Origin: Saxidomus purpurata
Lineage: Eukaryota; Mollusca; Bivalvia; Venerida; Veneridae
Length of the DNA: 64,000 nucleotides
Assembly: GCA_022818135.1 (NCBI GenBank)
Contig: JAFMSR010000008.1
Span: 13,770,472-13,834,471, forward strand
Reading direction: 5' to 3'
The stretch's first letter is position 1; each line of letters opens with the position of its first letter. The translations under genes were made by a program, and so were the position numbers. The notes beneath the pieces were generated by a model. The model worked only from the letters and a program-made list of their open reading frames with translations, was not told the origin of the DNA and did not search any database. Positions 33,488 through 45,530 of this stretch are shown here, piece after piece.

Positions 33488-33538
33488 CTTGTGTTGTAAT
33501 CGGTGAAAGCGTTCCTGGGCCTTGACTCCGCCCCCCAT
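33488..33538 (-). CDS. Candidate NXT first coding exon
   Basis: On the minus strand an ATG at 33,538 opens 17 codons, MGGGVKAQERFHRLQHK, ending at the consensus donor AAG|GTAACC. Its phase-0 end matches the phase-0 start of NXT exon 2 at 26,878, and no other same-strand exon was found between them. The joined frame would be 150 residues, against about 140 for human NXT1. The block is unusually CpG-rich for this window. I cannot match the 17 residues to known NXT N-termini, so it may instead be a first exon of another gene. Confidence 0.35.
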
Positions 33539-33600
33539 AAATGGCGGATTTCCGAATGGCGGGTGAGTTCCTTTCTCGCGATGTACGTAATTTTCTTTTT
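33539..33600 (-). promoter_or_regulatory. CpG-rich promoter-like block with YY1-like and TCGCGAGA words
   Basis: The plus strand has AAATGGCGG at 33,539-33,547 and AATGGCGGG at 33,555-33,563, resembling the YY1 core AANATGGCGG. It also has TCTCGCGA at 33,574-33,581, part of the TCTCGCGAGA element of housekeeping promoters. Both motif types cluster near start sites of broadly expressed animal genes. Promoter activity is inferred. Confidence 0.4.
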
Positions 33601-34035
33601 TTGAGAAATTTATTTTTAGGTAAATATCGTTCGTAAATAACAAAGTTGTCAATGAAATAACATCGGAAATTTGAAAATCAAACTACAAACTCTTATATTG
33701 AGCTCCGTACCTTTCCGTAAATTTCCGTAAATATCCGTTCTTTTCCGTGATATGCATATGATTATCTTCCGTTATCAGCTAACAGCGCATTAATTTCTAA
33801 AACAGAAAAAAATGTGTAATGCAGCCCGTAAGCTATATACCTTCCTGCAATCGTTTGAAGTTGTATGTACTCTTTTTATTTGTAATATGTTCTTATCATA
33901 TGCGACATTCAAACAGAAGATTGATCTGGTCTGTCTTGCACTACTTTCGCATAGCGCATGTTTACAATTGCTATTCGCACATAGCACAGCTAAATTTCTT
34001 GCAGTGTTTGAAATGTGGTATGCTAACTTAGGCCT
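33601..34035. other. No recognised feature
   Basis: Contains TTTCCGTAAATTTCCGTAAATATCCG-type short repeats (33,713-33,747) upstream of the proposed promoter. No exon recognised. Confidence 0.4.
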
Positions 34036-34465
34036 AGGGGACTTTCAGTCCCCAGGCCAAAAAGTAGTCCTCGATTCAGCTTGTCTGTCCGTTCGTCTGT
34101 AAACGGAATCCTGTGGACACTAAATCTCCAATACCCCTGGTCAGATTGTAATGATACTTCACACAAGTGAAAAGTACAATGCCTTGTAGTGCATGGTCTA
34201 TGTTTCGGGTGTCTATGTCAAAGGTCAAGGTCACAGAGGCTCGGGATAGTAAAATCGTGTGGATGCTAAATCTCCAAAATCCCTGGTCATAATTTAATGA
34301 TAATTCACACAAGTGATAAGTACAAAGCCTATTTGTGCATGGTATATGTTTCGGGTAACTAGATTAAAAGTCAATGTCACAGGGGCTTGAGACAGTAAAA
34401 TCTTGTGCGCTTTTAATCTCCAAAACCCCTGGTCAGAATTTAATAATACTTCACAGAAGCTTTAA
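34036..34465 (+). repeat. Tandem-core repeat, family E (about 145 bp units)
   Basis: A head hairpin, GGGGACTTTCAGTCCCC, is followed by TGTCCGTTCGTCTGTAAACG. About three units share 'CTAAATCTCCAA', 'CCCCTGGTCAGA', 'ACTTCACACAAGTGA' and 'GTCAAGGTCACAG'. The right end is not recognised. Confidence 0.75.
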
Positions 34466-36859
34466 GTTGTGTAGGTTCAATAATTAAAGCATCAAATATT
34501 ATATAAATTTTATATACTGTGTCAGTGGGGTGTACGGAGGGGGGGGGGGGTAAAGCTTAAATACATGTACACTGTTAACAACAACACTTATTAGTACTAT
34601 AGTTATAAACAGATACAGTCCTATATGATTTGACAAATGAGAGCTCTGCAAACAGTTATATCACTAACGTGGTTTCGAAGATTTATCGCAGACGAATCAC
34701 TGCATTTAAGTTTCAATAGCGCTGCATCTGTTCATTTTGTATAAATGACTTTTCAAATAACCATTCTATTGAAGAGTCATAAGAGAAGCAGGTATACACT
34801 CTACTAATTTCAAAACGTTTGATAACACGGACAAAAGAGCCGGTGTCCGGGGTTGCATAAAATCATAAAAATCCCGCACCTGGTGTGGTATAGATTTTAA
34901 GATTGTTCACGAATTGTAGTGTATACATGTGAAATAGATAATGTTGTCTATTTATTCGTTTTACTTCCAGTGCTCCGGCAAGGAACAGCAATTCTTAATG
35001 GCATACTGTTTGTTGGACAGTATTGGGATGATGCTAGTTTGCTGATATCGTTAATACATGTAACACTATTTCAGGAACGCGGCGCTTATTGCCGGACTTG
35101 ATGTTTTTTACCTTCAATTATTGCTTTCCAATAACGAAAAAGTCCAGAATCCATCTTGGCACCGCTAAATACCATTGCTCTTATACAGATACCCCTAAGG
35201 AGACCAGCTACCTGACAGCATTTCTTGACTGACGTAAAGATGATTAAATTGTGCTCTGTAAATAGGGTTGCAGGACAAATATTTGATACAACTCTGCATT
35301 GAGAAATCCAACCATTATAGACAGAACTTGCAGTACTTTGAAGTTTTTGGTAGTGGGCGTTTTCGGGATAGCTATTGGGAGTGAGCTATTCTTACCGATT
35401 CATGGGGAAACGTCATACACTAATGTCAACTTTTCAAACTCATTTGACAGACATTTTGGTAAAGCGTTTCAACTTTTTTAACTGTTTGATTATTCATTTC
35501 CAGTATGCATGTACTTTCAGAAAATCCACGAGCGATTGGAGCGGTTTTATAGACAGTAAGTACTGATGACTTAAAACATAGTGCACACAGGGTTAAGGGA
35601 CTAAGGATCGAAGTGCAGTGGTGAAGTGTGGAGAGTCAACTCATAGGAATTCGACTGCATAGAAAATATTTCTGACACAGTTCACCAGTGTGGTATACTT
35701 GCATTCAGTGATAGCTGTGCCTGTCACGTATCAATATATTTATTTTTCCACTTGAATCAGTAAAATGTAATTTTTAGTTTTTCAAGATTCTGTTTGTTTT
35801 GCATGAATGTGAATTGCCATGTTTTCTTTGTTGTTGTGAAGGCTGCATAGTATATAAGTTGTAGTGTCTCGGGAATGGTATTTTATGCGCATATTAGCGT
35901 TATGAGTTATGACGTCATTCGTTGAGGTGCCGAAGAGGACAAAACAATATCTTAGTGTTTTATTATTGGAACTGGATAAATCGTATCAGTCCGGAAGACG
36001 TTAGTTATATGAGATTTCAGTGGATGGATCAAGTTGTACACAGAACGCGTCGCTCTCCATGCAGTAACCGGTTCTTTAATATACCCGTTCTAGGTCTCAT
36101 TCAAAAGACCATTAGTTATGCAAGTGAATGAGAGGTGGATGAAAAAAAAAACACAAATAACGGTGAAAAAGTAGTTTGATATGAACTAAATAATACGAAT
36201 GGGATATAAACCTTTCCGCGTTTTGATGGGCTTTGTGTTCGGTTAGATGATATTGCCCGAAGCGGACCGAGAAGAAAAAGTTGCAGGAGCAGAATTGTTT
36301 TGAAACAAGAAATATTCATAAAAGCAGTACAGTTAGGTGGAAACAGTTTCTCATAAACAATCCGTTTTTCACATATGATCAGTTTAAGGGACCAATTTAT
36401 TCAGCGGGCCTAGTGTAAAAAAAACCATAAAATGCATGCATCTTAGAGGATGTGGCTATTCCTCTCTTGTCGGCACTGGAAATCTAAAATCATATTCACA
36501 TCAACATTAACAAGAAAACCATTGATGAAAAGCATTAAAGGTCGCCGCTAAAGAATTGAACAAGAGCAAAGGAATTGTAATATTTTTTTATTTGTAACAG
36601 GAATACAAAAATAAGACTTGAGCATTAACATGTTACATATCCTCGTCGGTCCATGTGTCGTTACTCTAAGCATTTATCTGATAGATTCTAATGACGTTCT
36701 ATTTAAATTTCAGAAACAAATTAGAAAAAACTATACACATGCTTTAAATTTAAATCTTTTATTGTCCCCTTTCATTCTGTCAATTTATAGCGGCAAAGAA
36801 TACTGAATAACTCCACGACATGTAGCAAATCGGGGCATGTCAACAAATGTCAGCCATTT
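34466..36859. other. No recognised feature
   Basis: Unique-looking sequence with short frames only and a run of G near 34,540-34,550. Candidate frames at 34,919, 35,299 and 35,922 match no family I know and lack convincing splice signals. Confidence 0.4.
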
Positions 36860-39198
36860 TGCCTTTGTCGGCCGTTGAACCATTACAACCACAAACTGAT
36901 GACGTAACATCACGTGAACAAGTCTTGGAGGGTAATACCGGTGCATTGGTAAATTTCTATCCTATGTCGTTCTTCAGGTCAAATATAACTAAAACAATTG
37001 AGTCAGTTTTATTCAGGTAAGTCACTAGGTTAGTCCTCCGCAATTTTTTGATCACTGACATATAAAATAATGTAATAAAAATGTGTTTTAACAAGCCAAG
37101 TGTTAAAACATTTAAAGGTGGTCAATTACTTTTAAGCAACATTTTATGACAATTTTTACTTTTTGTTTATTCTGTTAGAGATTAATTTAATGAACAAAAA
37201 GACCCATTACATTGAGTTAGATCCCTATCAGAAATTTACGTTTCATTAACTTTTTATGAAATTTTGTTATTACTCCCCTTTAATATGAAAGTATTTAAAA
37301 CGTTGAGTATTTCTTTTTTTATTTCAATATAATTTCCACTTTTACATTTGAATTGGATAGGTTTACAAATATCTTAACTTCTGAACCAAAATGCAAGTTT
37401 TAAACCTACGTGTAGCTTCTGAATTGATTTATTTCAAACCTTCCTTGGGGCCCACCCCCCCCCCAAGATAGGTAAAGGGAGGTAATCATATCTTTTCAAA
37501 CTTGAATTTCTAATGAATTCCATCTAAATATATAATATTTAATGCAAATATTTCACAAATATAATATAATAGGTCTTATATTTATATCTTTCTGCAGGCA
37601 AAGTATGTGTATCAAATTTTTACTTATGATAAAATAACTCTATCTTGGTTGGGCAACCAGGATAGGGAAATCAAATTTTAAAAATACCTCCAGTGAAAAT
37701 CTTACTTGAATTAAGCGCTAAGTGAACATAAATAAGTGTAAATGATCAGATGTTAAAGTTTCAAACAAATCTATTACATGGCCAAATTCCAATTATAAAC
37801 CTTTAAAAGAAACACTGTTAAATAACAGTGATTGATACAGCGTTGGTGTTGGGGTTGGAACATTAAGGGTTCGTATACCTAAAATATGTAAATCTCACAC
37901 CATGTTATTTAGCATGTATCAGTGTACAATATGCAAATTATGTTGTGACGTCATTCACAAGTTACGTTTGGATCATTTTTTGGAATGCCCCGGTAATATA
38001 CGACCACTGGTAATACCCTCCCTGACTATATAATAAAAAAGTTCACCCATCAAAATATCATCGGACCACTTCAATACGTGATTCATTTCAATTTTCGTAA
38101 AATACAGTTGCGTAATATTTAAAAGAAATATATATCCATAAGTATTACACCGACAACTAAAATAGCTTAGTTTGTATTTCCTGTTTCTGTTTTCTTGAAA
38201 ATGACCCAGCTGAATCAAAGTTTTGTGAAAACATCGCGAGTATAACATACACAGATCGGACCGTTGTAAGAAGACTTTTCGAATAACAGTTTCAGAAGAG
38301 TGCTCCAAGTTAATACTTTGAGACTGTACAGCCTTGATATCCGAAGCGTATCGAGTGAAGTTAAGAGTTATCTCCCTTGAATTTCAGGTAAACTGACTGA
38401 ATTACGCTATAATCAATAGAAAATAAGCTATTTGTAATCTGTCCGTCTAACATGGTTTCTTGTGATATTGTCACAATATATACATCATTGAAAAGCTTAC
38501 GATCTAAGCTTTCTTATTATATGCAATTTGATACATTTTATTTCACCACAAACATTTAATCAGTTGTTAAATCTGACCATATATCGGGAATTTTACATAG
38601 AAGTTACAGTCGGTAACATTTACTCGATAAAAATAGACGGAAAATAGCCCCGTTTGAAACTGTAAAGTCATAGCACCTTGCGTTACAACAGAGCGGATAG
38701 CTTTATTGTTTACATCACGTGAGTTCTAAAAATAAATTATGATTCACTCTCCGTAGACTGGTTTCAAATATTTTATCAGTCAAAATAGACCTTGACCATT
38801 TGAAATCGTGCACCACATGAGGGAATAAATTAAAATATTTAAAAAATAAAATAAAACAATAAAAAAATATTAAAAATACTTTTTCTGTAAAAACTTTATT
38901 GTCAGTGGGTAAAATTATCTTGCATCGAATAATCTTAAAAATTAAGTCACGTGCCTCTCCACGTACAAAAAAAATCCCATTCCAGACAGTTCGCCACACT
39001 TAAGTGCGGCGACAACAAGGAAAGAGGTCCAATCAAATTCAAGTAAAAAAAGCCATTAAAAAATCCAAACAGTCTGGACCCACTATTAAGCACCACCAAA
39101 CACAGATGACTATCAAACCGGACACTTGTAAATTTTACTTGTGATTATTTTTATCTAACAGATGCTTAATTTCTTTCAACAAGATGCAACAACAACAG
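36860..39198. other. AT-rich unassigned sequence
   Basis: A TGACGTAA word (36,900-36,907) and a CACGTG E-box (36,911-36,916) sit together near the start. The rest is AT-rich with short C runs (37,451-37,463). No exon, RNA gene or known repeat recognised. Confidence 0.35.
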
Positions 39199-39444
39199 TT
39201 TAATGTCGGTATTACTGATTACCGAAAACAACTTTTTACCGGAAACAACCAAAAACAAATGAGATTACCGGAAACAAGTCATAATTTAATAGTCTTTATG
39301 TTAAATACACTTTTTATTATTCTAAATTATAAAAATTGATGTATTTGTTGAATATTTAGAATGATACATTAGATTTTAACACGGACCTATATACACATGG
39401 ATTGGCAACTTCCGAAAATCCATAATGCGATATCGGAGAAGATG

Positions 39445-39466
39445 TTACCCATCATGCTTTGCGCGC
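39445..39466 (+). promoter_or_regulatory. ZNF143/Staf-like binding word inside the TIR element
   Basis: TTACCCATCATGCTTTGCGC matches the CCCANMATGC core and CG-rich tail of vertebrate ZNF143/Staf promoter sites. A nearby TTCCGAAAATCC has an ETS-like look. Function in this genome is untested. Confidence 0.3.
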
Positions 39467-39626
39467 GCTCGGTGTTTGTCGGAAATTTTCCGATTTGTGA
39501 TATTCAGCAAGTGCCGCCAGACTTGACAAAATTTTCAACAAACAAAATCGATAACAGTTATGCCTTGTACGAAAAAAGATTAGCTTGGAATAAGACAAAA
39601 GTTGCATAAACAAAGAAAAATAGAAA

Positions 39627-41094
39627 CGCGTCTGCGTTGGTTAAAGTTTTTAATAAAGTCAAATATCTTGAATACTATCAAAGGTATTGACTTGAAACTC
39701 AAAGTATATCTTTACCATCAGCATCTACACCTGAGGAAACAATCCCCATAACTCTGTTTTGATTTTTGACAGATTTATGCCCCTTTTTAACTTAGAATTT
39801 TTGGTTAAAGTTTTTTATAAATTCAAATATCTTGTATATTATCAAAGGTATTGACTTGAAACTCAAAATATATCTTTACCATCAACATCTACACCTGAGG
39901 AAACAACCTCATGACTCTGTTTTGATTTTTGACAGATTTATGCCCCTTTTTAACTTAAGATTTTTTGTTAAAGTTTTTAATAAAGTCAAATATCCTGAAT
40001 ACTATCAAAGGTATTGACTTGAAACTAAACTATATATGTTTACCATCAACATCTACACCTGAAGAAACAATCCCCATAACTCTGTTTTGATTCTTGACAG
40101 ATTTATGCCCCTTTTTAACTTAAAATTTTTGGTTAAAGTTTTTTATAAATTCAAATATCTTGCAAATTATCAAAGGTATTGACTTGAAACTCAAAATATA
40201 TCTTTACCATCAACATCTACACCTGAGGAAACAATCCCCATAACTCTGTTTTGATTTTTGACAGATTTACGCCCCTTTTTAAAGTAGAATTTTTTGTTAA
40301 AGATTTTTATAAATTCAAATATCTTGAATACTATCAAAGGTATTGACTTGAAACTCAAGTATGTGTCTACAATCAACATCTACACCTGAGGAAACAATCC
40401 CCATAACTCTGTTTTGATTTTGACAGATTTATGCCCCTTTTTAACTTAGAATATTTAGTAAAAGATTTTATAAAGTCAAATGTTTTGAATACTATCAAAG
40501 GTATTGACTTGAAACTCAAAGTATGTGTCTACCATCAACATCTACATCTGAGAAAACAATCCCCATAACTCTGTTTTGATTTTTGACAGATTTATGCCCC
40601 TTTTTAACTTTGATTTTTTTATGGACTTAAAATGTATGTTTACTGTCAACATCTTCACCAATGTTTTTGATTTTTGACATTTATGCCCCTTTTAACTTAG
40701 AATTTTGTCACAGTTTTTACCAGACTCACATGGAAATACTGGAAATGGCTTTCTTTTGAAATATCATAGAATAATTATGCAGCATGCAGTGGTCATGCTT
40801 TTTTAATTCTATACATATCAATTTTGAAAAGTTACAAAGTTATTCATGATCAAATTTACAAGGTTATATATTTCTTTGAAATTATCCCCTCCTCCCTCCA
40901 GTTGGCTTACAGAATCCAGAGTAAGGCTTTGAATGTAATGTACATTTACAAAGGTCTTTGAACAAGTTTCATATCTTTGACCTTAATTCTTACAGACAAT
41001 TACACAATACACCAGTCCTGTTCTTAGACAAAAAAAACATTTTACTGACAAGCTTTCGAATAGTTGAGCGTGCTGTCATGAGACAGCTCTTGTT
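39627..41094 (+). repeat. Tandem-core repeat, family F, copy 1 (left end missing)
   Basis: About six units of roughly 155-165 bp share 'AAATATCTTGAATACTATCA', 'AAGGTATTGACTTGAAACTC', 'TTTACCATCAACATCTACAC' and 'TTTTTGACAGATTTATGCCC'. The right end carries TCGAATAGTTGAGCGTGC and the hairpin GCTGTCATGAGACAGC, then CTCTTGTT at 41,087-41,094. Compared with copy 2, about 70 bp of the left end are gone. It is nested in the TIR element 39,207-42,984. Confidence 0.9.
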
Positions 41095-42992
41095 AATATT
41101 GACGTTAATAGTGAATGGGAATTTTGCCTTTGCCTTTGCCAGCGAAACATTGCACCGCGTGGGATGATAATCTCCGACATAATTGTCAGTTTACAGTCTT
41201 TAAAAACTGTCAATTGATAATTACACTCGTGCGCCCCCTTTAATCTGTTGATGTTCAATTTGAGTACGCAATGTCAAAATTAATTATATCAAACAATAAT
41301 ACTTTATTCATAAATTAATTGATGCCCCCGTCCTTGAATCTCACGACATCTGAGAGGCAAATTGTAAAAATGTTTGAGGTGTATGCAACAACTTTTACAT
41401 AGTTTGATGTTCTACTGTTTCGAACGTATATATCTTTAGTATAAAATTGTACAATAAGCGAATGAATCCCTGTAATGCTCGGTCATATGACACGTTGAAA
41501 TATGATAGTTATATATGCATTCTCATTAAAAGAGGATAAATCTTGATAAAATAAATAATACTATATAGATTCATGCTTTTCAGATCTTACATGAAATAAA
41601 TATATATTTTTTCTTGATATGCTACCAATATGCACATTATGTCAATACCCACATTTTATGTACATTTGTAGCTGTTATTTTCATTTTGGTATACATGTAA
41701 CCTGACAGAAATAAAATGGATGTTGAGTCGAGTTCAGTTGAGTTGCAATGAAATACTAGATTTGAAAAACCCGTAATGTAAGGTACAGCATTTAGCATGG
41801 GTAAAAGTCACGTGTTCCTTTAGCACGTGCAGTAGTTGCATCTGATTTAAGTGGTCATATTAGATAGCTATACGCCATATGCAATGTGTCATACAGACAT
41901 AACCAGCTTTTAATTTTATTTTGATACGATATTAGCAAATTCAGAAAAGTTATGGCTACTTCACAGAAATCTGTAATTGTCGAGCTTGCTAATTTCATAC
42001 ATATTGCAATGAAGATTCGAATAAATCATAGTAAATTTCTTTTTGTTTTAAGCAGTAATGTAAGAATTGTTATATCATAGTATATTTTAACATTTTAGCC
42101 ACGTTTATTATACATTTTAACGAAACTTCTAACGCCCCATTCTTCATGATTAAATATGTTTTGTTTTGAATATAAATGCACGGAAGTATGTAGTGTATAC
42201 AACCGTAATACATGTAGCTGAAGATCATCTCATACTGTATTTTATTGTGTTTACTTTACATATCATATGATAGCGTTATAGAAAGGAAGACAGAGAATAG
42301 TAGAATTATAAACATTGTTCACTATGAAATGTGTGTAATTAGTTTCAAGCCTATTGGCAAATCAGCATTTTACATATTATTATTGTGTCTGAATCAGTGA
42401 CAATCAGAACATGATACAACATCATTCATCTTCTTCATCCTTTGGCCTACGTCCTGGACCATTCTACAAACATTAACCAATGCAGAAAAGACTAACAACT
42501 GCAATGATGCATTGTCCATTCAATTCAAACTATTCCTTCAAAAGTCATTTCTGTCAACTGGTGCCTGCAAAAAACATAGAATATGCATTTTTCCACACCT
42601 TTGGTTTGTCTTACTTAGTATTAACAACTAAGCTTTTTCAGTATAACAAAGAAAAAAATCACGAACACTTCATAATTCATAATTATTCACAATTTAAAAT
42701 CATGCTCGATTTAAAAGCGATGATGTATTCATATTTGTAAAGGGAAGTAACTCGAATTACAATGAAAACTGGAAGGCAATGACAAAAATATGTATAAGTC
42801 TCTTAAATGGTAATACATATGATCAAAATTAGACATATAATACAAACATATCATCTTCTATCTAAATTACTTAATAAATCGTTGAAAATCCACTCATGGT
42901 TAGAAATATCATTTGTTTTCGGTAATCTCATTTGTTTTTGGTTGTTTCCGGTAAAAAGTTGTTTTCGGTAATCAGTAATACCCGTTTAATGT

Positions 42993-43430
42993 AACTATTT
43001 GACAAGAAATCTTACCATTGATTTTGTCAGTCACTGAAAGCATGTTTACATAGTTGGGGGAGGTGGAACCTGGCAGACTGCATGCATAGTATTTCAGTGA
43101 GGCCCAGCTAATTTAACTATTTATGATGATATTTCATTAAAATGTCGAATGATTTGAATTTGAAGGTGAACAGCACAATAAAATAAATCTTTGAAAACTG
43201 GCTGTCCGGAAGGTTTAGCCAGACGTAGAGACAAACGAGGGGGTTTCGTCTCCTCTTCCAGCTCTATTTGGTAGCGCTACACTTATGAAAATACTAGTTT
43301 TCTTAGATGAAAAATATATATAATTTACTATTTTAAATAGGCTGGGAGGATATTGATTGGATGAGGGGTGTACATTAGTAAAACTTCATGGAATAATAAC
43401 TTGACACCTGTGGTGGTTAGCATTTTTTCA
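42993..43430. other. No recognised feature
   Basis: Unique-looking sequence. GCCAGACGTAGAGACAAACG near 43,216 resembles GCCGGACGTAGAGACAGATC near 47,013, a short shared word of unknown meaning. Confidence 0.35.
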
Positions 43431-43650
43431 TTTTTTTAAAAAAAAAGAATTTCCCCCCCCCCCCCCCCGGGGGGGGGCCCCCCCCCCCTTTTTTTTTTTT
43501 TTCCCCCCCCCCCCCCTTTTAAATAAAAAAAATAAAAATTTTTTATAATATTTTTTTCTTTCTTTTTCCACCCCCCCCCCCCCCCAAAAAAAAAAAAAAA
43601 ATTTTTTTTTTTTTTATTTTTTTTTAATTTTTTTTTTTTTTTTTTTTAAA

Positions 43651-43683
<33 letters not shown>

Positions 43684-43838
43684 CTCTTTTCTTTTTTTTA
43701 AAAAAAAAAAAAAAAAAAATATAAAATAAACTCCCTTACTTACCCCACCCAAAAAAAAAAAAAAAAAAAAAAAAAATATTTAATTTTTTTTTTTTTTTTA
43801 AATTTTTTTTTTTTTTAAAAAAAAAAAAATATATTTAA

Positions 43839-43904
<66 letters not shown>

Positions 43905-43964
43905 TCCCCCTAAATATAAAAAAAAAAAAAAAATTAATTTTTATTTTTTTTTTTTTTTTTTTTT

Positions 43965-44012
<48 letters not shown>

Positions 44013-44096
44013 TTTTTTTTAAATTTTTTTTTTTTTTTTTTTAATTATTTAATATTTTTATTTTTTAATAAAAATTATAAAAAAAAAAAAAAATAA

Positions 44097-44184
<88 letters not shown>

Positions 44185-44250
44185 TTTTTTATATTAAAAA
44201 TTTAAAATTTTTTTTTTAAATAATTATTAAATATATAAAAAATTTTTTAT

Positions 44251-44340
<90 letters not shown>

Positions 44341-44345
44341 TTTAT
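43431..44345. other. Homopolymer-dominated tract, probable sequence artefact
   Basis: About 900 bp consists almost only of alternating long runs of T, A, C and G, including T runs over 60 bp and blocks such as C17-G9-C12. Normal sequence resumes abruptly at the start of a family A repeat. Such mixed runs are not typical of any biological repeat and look like an unpolished or failed consensus. Confidence 0.85.
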
Positions 44346-44364
44346 TTTAATTACCATTGCAACA

Positions 44365-45440
44365 TAAGGTCGTACGTCGTCTGTCGTCCGTCAACATTAT
44401 GATTCAAATGACATCTCCTCTGAAACCTCTAGGCCAATGTAGATAAAACTATGCAGGAATGTTCCTTGCATGAAGCTCTACCAAAGTTGTTCAAAGAATT
44501 CCATTCCATGCAGAACTCTAGTTGCTATTGCAACAAATAGGAAAAACTTTAAAAATCTTCTTCTCTGAAACCACAAGGCCTAGAGCTTAGATATTTGGCA
44601 TGTAGCATTGTCTAGTGGACCTCTACCAAGATTGTTCAAATTATGACCCCTGGGTCAAAATTGACCCAGCACGGGTGGGCACTTAGTTTTTGCATAGGCA
44701 TATATAGGAAAAACTTTAAAAATCTTCTTCTCTGAAACCACAAGGCCTAGAGCTAAGATATTTGGCATGTAGCATTGTCTAGTGGACCTCTACCAAGATT
44801 GTTCAAATTATGAGCCCCGGGTCAAAATTGACCCCGCACGGGGGTGGTCACTTAGTTTTGCATAGGAATATATAGGAAAAACTTTAAAAATCTTCTTCTC
44901 TGAAACCACAAGGCCTAGAGCTTAGATATTTGGCATGTAGCATTGGCTAGTAGACCTCTACCAAGATTGTTCAAATTATGACCCCGGATCAAAATTGACC
45001 CCCCATGGGGGCCCTTTTTTTTTTAATATTTTTAAAATAGTAAAACCTTTAAATCTTCTTCTTTGAAACCACAAGGCCGGCTTAGATATTTGGCATTGCT
45101 AGTGGACCTTACCATTATTGTTCAAATTATGACCCCCGGGCCAAATTTACCCCCCCCACGGGTCTTTTTTTTTTACATAGGCTAATATAGGGAAAACTTT
45201 AAAAATCTTTTTTTCTGAAACCACAAGGCCTAGAGCATAGATAATTGGCATGTAGCATTGCCTAGTAGACCTGTTCAAATTATGCCCCTGGGGTCAAAAT
45301 TGACCTTGCCCGGGGGGGATCATTTGTTTTACAAAGGCGTATATAGGAAAACTTATTTGGTACATTATCTAGTGATCTTCCACCAGGCAAGTGGACTTGT
45401 ACCAAGGTGAGCGATATAGGGCCATCTTGGCCCTCTTGGA
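44365..45440 (+). repeat. Tandem-core repeat, family A, copy next to the homopolymer tract
   Basis: The head GTCGTCTGTCGTCCGTCAAC is followed by 'GATTCAAATGACATCTCCTC' and about six units. The right end is AGGGCCATCTTGGCCCT with CTCTTGGA instead of CTCTTGTT (45,433-45,440). The stretch 45,010-45,190 is unusually rich in small indels, as if the consensus were poor there too. Confidence 0.85.
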
Positions 45441-45530
45441 ATAGTTTTCTAATGAGTAACAAAATTTCAAATTTTTTTATGCCATTATATTGTGATCGTT
45501 TGCTTTTTTTCCACAAAGCAAAATTGCTTT

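Larger units (their letters stand above)
39207..42984. mobile_element. 3.8-kb TIR element with 8-bp target duplication
   Basis: Inverted ends of about 65 bp start CGGTATTACTGATTACCGAA at the left. On the other strand at the right they start CGGGTATTACTGATTACCGA, then both continue with ACAACTTTTTACCGGAAACA and AACAAATGAGATTACC. An 8-bp duplication TTTAATGT flanks the element (39,199-39,206 and 42,985-42,992). The interior has no recognisable transposase. It contains a 1.47-kb family F repeat and a GC-rich block at 39,445-39,470. The 8-bp duplication suggests hAT-type transposition. Confidence 0.87.

Noticed and set aside
33293..33652. 119-codon membrane-protein-like frame on the minus strand
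   Set aside because: Only the first 17 codons precede a strong splice donor; the hydrophobic part reads through intron and is not supported.
36900..36916. Promoter at the CRE/E-box pair
   Set aside because: No exon or CpG block follows on either strand; two short words can occur by chance.
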